From: Prosapia bicincta
Lineage: Eukaryota; Arthropoda; Insecta; Hemiptera; Cercopidae
Direction: 5' to 3'
Assembly (NCBI GenBank): GCA_036971475.1
Contig: JBAIZL010000002.1
Span: 50,435,229-50,499,228, forward strand
DNA: 64,000 nt
The position numbers were made by a program, and so were the translations under genes. This document shows positions 23,575-36,000 of this stretch, one piece after another (positions within the stretch are counted from its first letter, which is position 1; each line of letters opens with the position of its first letter). Under the pieces are notes generated by a model. The model did not search any database. It worked only from the letters and a program-made list of their open reading frames with translations, and was not told the DNA's origin.

Positions 23575-23829
23575 TTTTATCTTAATGGGATAGTTTGTAG
23601 CTATTATAAAATAATACTGTGTTCTATTTTATAAAAAGGCATAAAGTTTCAAGATAGTTTTAAAATGAAGTTAAATGTATATTTTCTTCAACATTTAAAA
23701 TTTGTTTGGTGCTAAATTTTTTATGCTCCTGAGGACCTTCACCACCAGGTATAATTTTGTTGTAATATTGGTGATGAGTAGGATTGATATAAATACTAGT
23801 TTTTCATATAAATTTGGCTTCAATTTCAA

Positions 23830-24091
23830 CTAATCATCCCAGCCAAGTGGTCGAAATAAACTAAGCTCACAATTGAGATAACGTTTGTACTGGTCACTAT
23901 CTGCTTGCACAATTCCATTAGATTTTGCAACATACTGTTTATATATGTCTAATGAAGTTGAACTAACTTGTGGTGGATTTACTTGTAGCGAACTGTCACT
24001 TGTGACAGTGTATGGTGTTGTTAGTTTGTTAAAGTTAGCTATTGTTGGATGATCCGATGATCTGTTTGCCATGCGATTCAATAATACAAAC
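23830..24091 (-). CDS. FIG4: FIG4 exon K (last coding exon)
   Basis: 262 bases from acceptor cttttacag to the stop TAG at 23830-23832. It encodes [18 protein letters not shown] and ends [10 protein letters not shown]. The phase fits exon J (AG|G). A segment with [20 protein letters not shown] resembles the Tyr-rich repeat at FIG4 C-termini. Confidence 0.88.
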
Positions 24092-27000
24092 CTGTAAAAG
24101 AAGAAACATATTTTTAAAAAAGTTTTAATATTTTTTTAACCTTTTATATTTTACAAAACACATTAAAAAAATTATGAAAACCATTTGACCCTAACTGTCG
24201 TTTTAGACAACATAGTTGTGAAACTCTGACCTAAGGTGAAGAACAAAATCTATTATTAGAACTGATCCAATTTAAATTTAATCAGAATTAATAAATTAAC
24301 TATAAAATGTATTTTAACAATTTTAGGAGTAAATTGTATTTCAAAGTATTGTTAATAAAATAACTACACCTACTTTATCCATGATATGATGAATACACTA
24401 AAACTTTCCATCTAAGCTAAAGAATTGATGGAGAAGGTTGTAAGAAAATTCAACAGAAAATCAAGGAGAGAAAACATTCAGAAATACAAAATCCTTTTCA
24501 AGTATATAAAATGTTTAGGGAAAGTAAAAATTTATGGCCAACAATCCATGGATACAATGTCAAGAATAGCCCCTACATGGACATGTACTGAAAAACCACA
24601 TTCACTGTCTAATAATTCTATGCCATTGGCAATAATAGGCTTTAGAACGACAGACAGGTGCCTGATCACACATTTTGCTAGTGTTCTAAGCACATCGTTT
24701 TCAAACTTCTTATAATATCTATTCATTGTCAGCCCATCTAACAATTTTACATTAAATAATGCATTCTCTTTATATGAACTGAAGTCAATGAATTCTCTCA
24801 TTAATGACGCATTCTGATTCAAGTTCTGACAACACAATGATTTAAATCTCCCATCATCAGTAAAACTGATCTTTCTTTAATTATATAAATGTTCAATTAA
24901 AAAGCATTCCTTTTCCCAAAGCATGGTTAAAAACCAAACTCTCTCTTTTCAAACTGGTTAAAGAAAAATTTTATGATCTACCAACCAATCTTCTTTACAA
25001 GGTTTCTATATATATTATTGGAGAAAGTATCAACTAATACTTTGGTCTATAGAAAATAACAGCTTTTTGTATATTTATAGATGTGATTTTTTTGTAACCA
25101 ACCAGTTGATCGACTGGTTTTGTAGTGTCAGCTATGCAAAATGCCTTGCTCTTGCAATAATCACTCGTAGCTGTAATGTCAGACCTTGAAAAGGCATATA
25201 CATATCTTGGAGAAAAGAGATTTTTAAACATGTTAAAATCATAGGATATGTACAGAAATGCTCTTCTATTAATTTCCTATCCATTAGGTATTTTTGGAAA
25301 CATCTTAATTACAATGTCAAATCATTATGTACTGGATTAGAATGTTCCACAACGCCGTGTACCAGGTTACAGGGATAATCCAAAATTATAGTATTCAAAT
25401 TTTGTTTCAAGGTACAGAGTATGCATTTAGTTGTAGATAACACCAGACCCTATCCTCTATCTTGATGGGTTATTGCTTTAAACCATAGATAATGGTACAT
25501 GTTCAGAACTTTTACTTGTCAGATGACTTTCACAGTTACTTTATTTGCATGATTTCAAAAATCCAATGCAAGACAATATTGGAATTTTGAACTTTTCAAT
25601 GGTGCTAACTGGGTGGTAGACAGAAATAGCATGCTTATGATCTAACATCCTCTTGTAGAATTGGAAGTGGATTATGATTGGAACTGTTTCTCTGCTATAC
25701 TAACAAGTCTACTGAATCACGACTACTAGTGCTTTCAGATCAAGCCCAATATCTAATCTTTTTGCCGAGATTGAAGATTCATCACTTTCATGGTAACATT
25801 GAACTTCAAATTTCTTAAATCCCTGATCTAATATGCAAAACAACCACTTCAATATTCACAGTGGTTTTCCATAATTGCCTAAAAGGCTACTGTAATAACT
25901 CCTATCAAATAATTCTATTACAGGCTGTTACTTTCCTATCAAGTAATACTATTGTAGGCTGTTATTTTTGTAACAAAGAATACCATAAAACTATTTGTCA
26001 ATCAAAGGGAATGAAACAAAGTATAAACATGAAATAATTGTCAAACATTTTAGAATCCATTAATGAACAATATGAATTAATGAATTTAATCTCACTCTTT
26101 TAGTTTGTTAACAAATATAATTATTATATTACATTACAAACAACCCACCCCATTCCACTGTCATAAATCCATTCCCGTTAAAGCTTTAGCACACAACCGA
26201 TGCCGCTAGTAGAGGGTTAGCTTCGTAAAAGGAACGAATGTTTTGAAACGTAAGCAATTACGTATTCACTTAGTTGCATATTTTTAAAATTAGTAATATA
26301 ATTATATTTTTATCCCATGTATTCTGTGTAAAAAAAGGTACCCAATTACTGTGCTTCTATTGTTTAACAAAATAGTGTGAGTTAATCAATCAACCTAAAA
26401 TAATATTATGTCATTCAGCACAATTTATTTCTAATATAATGTTTACATGAGAAAGAAGCCAGCAGTGTTTAAATAGCTTACTAATATTTAACTAAAAACT
26501 CAAATAATTATATTTTTTTGTGGACAATTTAAATTCAACTTGCTTGTAAATCATGGGGAATTAATTATGTTTTTCTTCCTAATTTAAACAAAAAATATTT
26601 ATTACCAATAGAAAAACCATTTTGTGTACCTGGACGTTTGCAGAAAACCTCAGGTTATCTGACCATTACAATTTAGACACTTTTTAGGCTCATTAAAAAA
26701 TTGTTTGCTTTAAAATTACAGCCTTTTTTACTTTTGTCACTTTATTTTCTCTGAAAGAGTGTACTGAACAAAATATTAATGGTGACTAGTGAACATTCAA
26801 TCTAGATGGGTTTACTTTCCAACTAAAATTTATCAATAAAGTTAAATTTTCCATAATCATGGTTTTTCCTGTTAAATTTTTTCAGCCACACTAAAATACC
26901 TACTTTAATTTAATTCATTAGACATAGCAACAAAACTGATTCTTTTCACAAAAGAATATATCTTGGAAGTTCAAACAATTTTAACTAAAATACAACCTAT

Positions 27001-30000
27001 ACTAAAAATAACATTTACATCCTTATTAGAGTGACAACATGTTTTAACGACTTTCTCTAACAACTATCTCCAGTTCGGTTACAATTACTTATGGCTAGTC
27101 TAGTAGCTATTAAGGTCTAAAAATGTTTATTACTCGGTGTAAGGTCTAAAAGCAAAATAACTTCAAGAGGTTGATGAATTTCTAAAAAATTAATTTCAAC
27201 TTAAAAACCTATATTAAACAGACTTAGGAAGTTACAACAATATTCAATGAATTTTTAAAAAAAATATTGGTAAAAGCAGACAGCTCTGATTCCTTACTTT
27301 CTAATGAATTACATTAGAAAAATTATTTCTGTTATTGAGTTTTATTGCAAGGATACTGAAAATCTGTAAAATATAAATAATTCCTTACAATGTAAATTTT
27401 ACTGTTTTCTCTAAATTTAATTATTTTTTCTGTAAACAAAACACAAAAATCAGAATTTGCTTACACAAACAAAAATAAGAATCTTCTTATTAATATGAGT
27501 ATCATAAGAATAGCTTAAAGAATAGTAGTTTTATATTGCTTACCTTTTATAAAGTAAGATATCAGTTTTTGATGGGTTATTTATATCAACACCATAAGTC
27601 TGCCGCATGGAAGGAAACAGAGACTCAAATGTAATTAAACCTGACGTTGTTAAATCTCTAACAGGTGATGTTTGATGTGAATCTGAAATTTGTTCTTCTA
27701 TATCTTCTTCTTCGTCACTCTCTGAGCCAGAGCTGAAATATAATGTCAGTATAATATATAAAACTTTTTAAAATAATTGCAAAACTAATTTTGAAAGAAA
27801 TAATAAATGTGTATATCTAATTAGAATGTAAATTCTAATTCAAGTTAACCTTAGATGACAAATCTTAACCACTGATGCTTTTTTATTTTTTTTGTATACA
27901 CATATACACTCGCTTACATACACACAAGCATACAGCATGCACACATACACACATCTTAAAACAGGGCGAATTACCACTTTTAAGGGCAAAAATGCATATT
28001 AATGTACATAATGTAAAATTTTAAAGACATCTCTGAAGAAATGAAGTCCTTGAAATTTGGCCTAATCAATAAAGAGCAAAATAAATATTAGTTTAGTTTG
28101 TAATATAAGTAAATTGAACATTTAAGACAAATAAAATATCTAGATTACTCTAGGCGTAATTAAACAAAAAGGCCTAAGGAGAGATTTTATATGTGTTAAA
28201 CGTTGAAAGTGCACAAAGTACAAATATAGAACTTAACTCTTAGATTTGTTTTAATATAAGGTTTAAAAATTATACAAAAATTTTCCAAAATAATAAATTT
28301 CTGTTTTAAAAGAGAACAATTTCAAAATCCCTTTAGGCTTTACCCGACGAAAAAAATTAGGAAATAATTAGGAAAATTAGGAATTAAATAACAATATAAC
28401 TTTATAACCAAATTTTATGAATAGTTAAATACATACTAAAATTGGTTTAAATATAATTTTTTAAATGAAGATGGTATAATATAACAATAACTATGTATAG
28501 TTCAATAAAAAGATATTTTCAAACAATTTGATTTTTAGGACAAGCTGTTAACATTACTAAATTCTTAAAGCAACAACTTTTATAATGAAAAAGCAAGGAT
28601 AGTTTTCTTATAATTTTTGTTTATTTCAGACCATGAAATATGACAAATTATGTTTAGTTTTTGAAATTTTTTTATGTGTAAAGAGAAAAATATTGTTTTA
28701 TAAATACGTGAAGATGTTAGCTATACATATACATTTTATGTAAAAGGAGATATTTATGAGTGTTATGCCACCATGTTAGGGTTAAATAGAAAAACCAAAT
28801 ATTTGTAAATTATTAAATACCGTAGTTAAATTTCAATGTAGTGTCAAAATAGTAAATTATATAAACTTCAGTTAAGTAGGTTAGTAAAGGTAAACTGGTT
28901 TTATTAAACAAACATTGTCAAACTAGTTCTTTATTTAAATTTTAATAAAAAAATAATGAAATAAATAAATGGGAAAAATTTATTACATATAGAAACAGTA
29001 GCAGGTTTTTTAATAGTATGTTTTATATAGCCTAAAAGAGTATTTTTTAACTTCTCTCTTTTAATTTGAATTTGGAAAAATTCACTTTTTCAACCATTTT
29101 GGTTATCTAAATGTATTCCAACCACTCTACTTTATTTTGGAAAACAAAGATTTTACTGTAGCACAAAATGATCAACAGATCTAATATGTGTTGGAAAAAA
29201 TATTATGAATGATTTAATGGTAAGGTGATGAGAGAGGTAGTTCATTTTCATGATGATTACCAAAGTGAGTCACCATCTACTGTAATGAACTGGTTAAAGC
29301 AGTTGATAAAAAACTGATAAAAAAACACTATACCAACTATGTATATTCACTATTTATGTTCTCTTTCCCTAATTTTCAAAATTATTTGTAAACAAAACTA
29401 TTCACGGAAGGCTAGAATTTTGAAGCACAGTGATCACTGGGTACCAAAAAATGTTGTGGCAGAATACAAAAAAGTAGCTGGATAGTGCATTTGAGTTTTT
29501 GACATGCTAGAATATTGATAATAAACCTTTCTTAGAATTATAGTGGTTGGATTGTTTCAGGTATTTAGCATTTTGTCCCTTGTATGAAATTATTTAGAAT
29601 AAAAAGATGGCTGTTAGAACAATCAAACAATAATTAATTTATTAGGATTATATTTCTACAACTAATTCAATGTCTTTTTCAAATCTGAAGTACAATGTGA
29701 TTCATAAAATATAATAAGGAGTTTAATAGTGAAAATATTAATTTTAATTACTTATGGTAATTATTGATGATGATAATTTAGACTGTTTGGTTCTACTTTG
29801 GTTTATGTCGGTTTTGTTTCATGTGCTTATTCTATAGTTATAGCATTGTATAGATCTACTTAAAAAATTACGTTAATTTGTTCATATTTGTTGTTAATTT
29901 GATTTCATATTTTATGTATTATATTTATTATTGTAACTTTAAAATAATAAAAAAAACTATAACTGCTTATTGTTGTAGGTACGTTAAACACACGCGGACT

Positions 30001-33000
30001 GAGACGGTCAAACAGTCTCAAAGCTGTAAATTTTGCATTTTAAAATATTATTTTAAAAGTTTTAAAATTGAAACAGCTGCAAGGACTGTAGCGGGAAAGC
30101 CAGGCTCACTATTTGATTAAGTAAACAAGGCCAGTCCAAAGGGCCGATTTTGTTAAAAAAACATAGCAAGTAAGAAAGAATTATTTTTTTCTTCTTATAA
30201 ACAAAATTAAAATTAAATTAATTTGAATTATAAAAAACAAAACTTGAAAATGAAATTAAGAACCACCAGAGTAGAAAAAAATTTAAAAAACCAATAATGG
30301 CAATATATTGTAAAATAAAATTTATTAACAAATTTATTTCATAAAAATTGTAATTAAATAAATTGCTCTAAAAATGATAAAAGTGTCAAGTGCTGGAGAA
30401 AATGGTTTTGAGTGCCGATAAAGTGTAACTTACGAACAGAGTGGTGTAAAATTGTCATTAAAATTGGTAATAAAATTTAAATTATGAATTTTTTTTTTCT
30501 TTGGCGAAAAACCAATTTTGGTTATCATCGCCAATCAACAACAAAGATAAGAACACAATATTTTAGATAAAACAAAATTTAAAAGAAAAAACACAAATTA
30601 AAAAACAACAAACAAAATTTAAACGTAACAGTATTAATATAAAAACAAATATGTAACAATAAATATATACTAAAAAAAAGAAACATAACAATAAATAACA
30701 AAACAACATAACATAAATCAGGTTTAACATTCTCACATTTCTTAACAGCATGGTCTTTTTCACAATTTTTTAAATTATGAAAAAGATCATGGTGTTAAGA
30801 AACATAAAACTGTTAAACCATAAGTGAGATTTTACAGCATGCAAGAGAAAAACAACAAGCAATCAATTCAAAATAGCATCAAATCGATCATAATAAGATA
30901 TGCTAGTACAGAAGGTGCATGAAACTGAAATTATAATATGCTGCAATAACCGAAATATAAATGGAAATTACTTTCACCATTTACCTTGGAATTATGCCCC
31001 AAGGAAATATTATTTACCTTCCACTGGATGCAGTACTGCTTGTAGAACTCTGTCCAGTTAGTGATGGGTTTTTGTTTCCTCTTAGTGTTTCTTCTCTTCT
31101 TCTTCCAGGACGAACTCTTACAGTAAAAGGACTAAAGTCAGTCACACAGTTTGGCATGAAATCCCTGCAATACAAAATCTATTTTTATAGCATTTTTAAA
31201 GCAAACTCTTCATAACTGCATATGATATATTTTCAAAATTTAAAGTACTTTTCTTAAAAAATTTTAATTCAATTTTCGAAATAGCACTAAACTGTTATTT
31301 ATGGAATATTATAATTTTAAAAATAATAATCGTAACAAAAACAACAATAATATTAATAGCAACATTATTTGTCCGTACTATTACAAGTACCTTGTAATGT
31401 TTTAAAAAAGGAATAAAGTCATAAAAAATTATAGAATAACGAAAAATAAGGTTATAAAAAATTCCTGAAACTGGTTAGGTCAAAAATGCTTACAAAGACT
31501 TATATTTTGATGAAAAATAATTATTGATAATAGCACACAGAAACAATAATACCAATAATGAATTGAACTGTAAAAACAAATAAAAATAATTCAGTTAAGG
31601 TAAGAAAATGAACGTTTATGTTATTACACAAAAATAGCTATGATTTTTTAATCGTGTGTTAGAATGCACATGACAACTGCTAACATCCTGATCTTGTCTG
31701 AAAAGTCGATAATCAGACTAAGTAATATAGTGAACTGAAGGCCTCAATTTATTCTGTACAAATTTTCAACCATAAGAAATAACGAGTTGTCATTGAGTAG
31801 CAAATTTTCATTATTTAAAACAATAAGAATAAATTGTTAAAAATTGACAATCAATAATAAACCATAAAACACCAACATTATTCAGAGAACAAAGTTAGAT
31901 TCTCTGATTGTAATATGCAGCTACTTTGAAGGAAAAAGGGTATGTTAATATCATGATCTATTATTTTTTTTTTAATATTTAAAAATGTTTAAAACCAAAT
32001 ATTTCATATTTGTAACAGTTAGAGTTTAAAATGGGGGACAAAATGGTTGTTCTCTTAATCATAAGAGTAAGCATCAAAAGTGTTAATTACAAATAATCTA
32101 TATTAAAAACAATGTAATAGAATTATACCCTATAAGTATTTATATTTATTTTCTCTTTAAAATTCTAATTGGTTTTGGACTATATCTAATATAAAATAAT
32201 TTGTATTTAAAATTGTAATTTAATTTTAATACATTGGGGTATATGCTCAATCTTTCTTGATTAAAGCAGTTTAATTATCTAGCTGGTGCTTGAATGGGAC
32301 TTAAGCAGAAGTTTTATGTGTATTTATGAACTTAAATGTTACCAAAAGGATACTGCACTAATATGTTTATTAATGTCTTCATTGGTTTAAAAAAAATCAG
32401 CTATGAGCTTACTATTGAGCTAACTCAATATCGCATAAATTGATTTTTATATAAAGGTATACAGAAATGTATTGTATTTTTGTTAAACATAACAAGTATG
32501 AAATATAAGTAATTATTGGGTTCACTGAATGATACTTTTGAACTTACTTGGTGACACGTTTCAAAATAATCATTACATTGACAAAGCCGATCCGCTATTT
32601 TAACCAGTGAATTCAAGATGATTACAATAAGCAACATCAAGTATGATTCATGTTTATTTGAGCACTTGGAATAAGTATTGAATAAATGATAAACTGGTTG
32701 AATAACAAGCCAAAAAAGTTTATTTGATTAAATAGTGTAACGTTTTAACAACTAGTTCGTTGCCCTTATCAAGAAGGACGAGACAAGAGTAGGTCTACAG
32801 AACATACCATCCCCACTTTTTGAGATCAAGGATGGTCGGAGTTAAAATTTAAAAAACTGTCAGAAAACGTAGGTTTATGGTACTAATCTGTAATATTTCC
32901 ATTATCCCTAATAATTTTCAAATCCAAAAACCATAACATATTATCTCCCTCTACCTCATTTGTAAACATTAAAAACATCCAACATCTCGCCTATTTTATC

Positions 33001-36000
33001 TTTCGGAATGATAGTAAACACATCATCCACATATCTCTTATGCACTAACGGTTTAAAACTCAACTGACTTAATCGATCTAATTCAAGATCATCAATTACA
33101 AAATCTGAAATAATTGGACTAATAGGAGACCGAAACGGAGTGCCATAAACCTGTTTATAATACTTATTATTGAATTAAAAAAAGTTGTTTATTATAAATA
33201 TTCTATAGTTTGAAGTATATCATTAAGAGGCATCTAAACTAACCATGACATGATCATCAGGAATTCTCAAAACTCTAATAGCATTAAGAAGCTAGTAATT
33301 AATAACATTAACAGATTGCTAGTAGCTAAACACCTAGTTTGGTCGCTGATGTCCTTGTCACATTCATAAGTACTCAAAAAAATTCCGTATTTTTAATAAA
33401 ATTAATATAAGACCGACTAGAAAGAGACTTAGTACTACTGAACTTATATCCCAATGAAAGAATGTCAACAATATCAATCAAAATCTAACAAAGAGAAGTT
33501 AACAAACCACTTATTTTTTTTTAAACATTAGACTCCCTACTAACAATACCATTATCTCTAGCAATATCAGACTGTAATACAAATATAGTAGTCAAGTTCA
33601 TTAATATTAACACAATTACTACCATTGTTCTCCCCAATGCTACTGCTTTTATTACACTTATTTATAATACAATTTATTTTTCTTTCACAGACAATTTCCT
33701 TTTTTCGAATAAATTCTCTATTATAATCATTATGTGAAATTAAGAACTTAGAAATTTTAGTATTATCAGCCAAACATTTAAGTTTATCAACAACTGACAT
33801 AACACATGTAGGCCAATATCATATATGAAACTAAAAACACTTGTAAATTGTTACACTTGCTCTATAATAGCACTTGCTTTATATTGTTGAGGACGGCCGT
33901 TTCAGGAGATGTGTCTCATTGTCAACTCAGACCGTAACTGATCTCAAGGTTTTTGTAGATTGAGTTGACAATCTGAGTTGTAGCTTGAGTTTTTACGGTC
34001 TGAGTTGACAATGGGACACATCTCCCGAAACAGCTGTCCTCAACAATATAAAGAAACTGCTACTATAGGCAAGTGTAACAATTTACAAGTGTTTTAGTTA
34101 AAAACTAGTAGCTTAAATATCATTAATATTGCTAATTAACTAATGTTCCTAAATTCTTCAGGTACAAATAAAACTAAAAAATGTATTATTGACACTTATT
34201 TATTATTCATTCTTTGTGGTTAAATTTATATAAGCTGCATTATTATTATTTTCATTATTACTAAAACTCGGAGGGACCTTATCAGTGTAGAGCATTTAGC
34301 TCTAGAAGCCTTTGTACTCTCTTCCCATCCCTATCACAAGACTAGCTTAGTGGATACCTACCTCTTTGCAGAAACCAAGTACCCACCTGATACTAAATCT
34401 TCTGATATCCTCTGGTGTACATACCTGCCAGCCAAACCACTTTCTCCTTGCAGCTCCCAAAGCAGGGCACTCACAGAGCACATGGATTGGGCTTTCTTCT
34501 TGGTTCTTGTCGCATCTCTTGCCCACAGGGGACCTAGATCTTCCAATTTTGTAATGAAACTCCCTCAGATTCCCATGGCCTGTGACCAGCTCTACAATAA
34601 CTCTGAGTTGAGGTCTACTTAAGGAGAGTAGTTCTTTGTCCCACAAGTCTCCAGAGTAACCCCCTCAGTACCTTGGATTTGTTGCACCCCAAGATCGCAT
34701 TCCATTCTTCCCTGGACAACCTGTTTATATTTATCGTGATCCTCTTGCGCCCCTTCTGAGGCACCATGATCACTGCCCTCAGCAATGGTCCTTGAGTTAT
34801 ACACCCTTGTTTTGCTAAACCGTCAGCTCTCTCATTCTCTATCCAGCCAGAATGTCCTGGAATCCAGGTTAGGTTGAGCAAATTATACTTACCTAGCGCT
34901 CCTAGAAAAGCTATAGTGTCAGCCACCAGCTTAAGCTGGCACGTGCCTTGCCTAAAGATATATGCTGCATGTGTACTATATCTTTTCCAATGATGGATGA
35001 CCTAAGTAATTAATTTTCTTTATAAGTATGGCTAAGTAAAGTCCAGGCATGAAAATTTCCCTTGGTGCACCACTACTCTGAAATGTAAACTGGTTTCAAG
35101 AATAGGGTGTAATTTTACACTAAACAGTTTTTTTACTGAAAAGTAATACTGGTATTTTAGTTTTGTACAAAGTGCAGATTTAAAAACTTAAGGTTTCATT
35201 TCTTCTGAATTTTCATGAACTGATGAAGAGTGTTAATCTTTCTCTTTGCAATACCATTTTCTAATAAAAAGCTCTACTTACCTTACAGAATGACTAATTT
35301 TCTCTGCAAGGGTCTCCTTCAGAATACTGAACTCATGGGGTTTATGAAAGTCACTATACACATCAATGGATTCAAAATCATGAAAATTAACATGAGTAAA
35401 ACTCTTGCATTGTTTGTGTTTATGAGTGTATGCATAAGGTAAGCAATCCATAACCTCAGGATCCCACCACTGCGTCTGAGGATATCTAAAACATAAAATA
35501 TATAAATAACTCTGATAATAAATACGGAACTGAAAAAAGTAATAATAATAGACTATAGGTCAAGTGTTTGTGTTCTGTTGGTTGTTATTGCTATGGTAAG
35601 GCAATATATTATTATATCTAGCAAGTAATTTATTATTTCTATAGAACAAGTACATAACTTTAGTGACAAGGATAAAACAAAATGAAAAAAAACTGTATAC
35701 GAAATTATGCTGGTATAATTTTTTTCATGTATATCTGGATAAACTTTCACTAGTCCTTAACAACAAACTAGCCCACAATCATATAATTTTCATGGCTAGA
35801 TACTTAACTCATCAATGTATAACATCAGACATACACATTATGCATACTTAACTCATCAATGTATAACATCAAACATACACATTATACATACTTAAAACTC
35901 CAATGTATAACATCAGACATATACATTATACATACTTAACTCATCAATGTATAACATCAGACATAGACATTATACATACTTAACTCATCAATGTATAACA

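Larger units (their letters stand above)
33823..34107. mobile_element. Palindromic element with two head-to-head hammerhead-like motifs
   Basis: About 285 bases with long inverted arms: the left arm from CTAAAAACACTTGTAAATTG matches the reverse complement of the right arm ending CAATTTACAAGTGTTTTAG. Each arm holds a hammerhead-like motif pointing outward. A decayed relative lies at 52270-52475. There is no coding sequence. It abuts the 5' end of the PLE at 32715-33805, so a link to PLE terminal repeats is possible. Confidence 0.7.

Noticed and set aside
35219..35245. CTGATGAAGAG as another hammerhead core
   Set aside because: No GAAA or supporting stems follow, and it lies next to a FIG4 exon border without any element.
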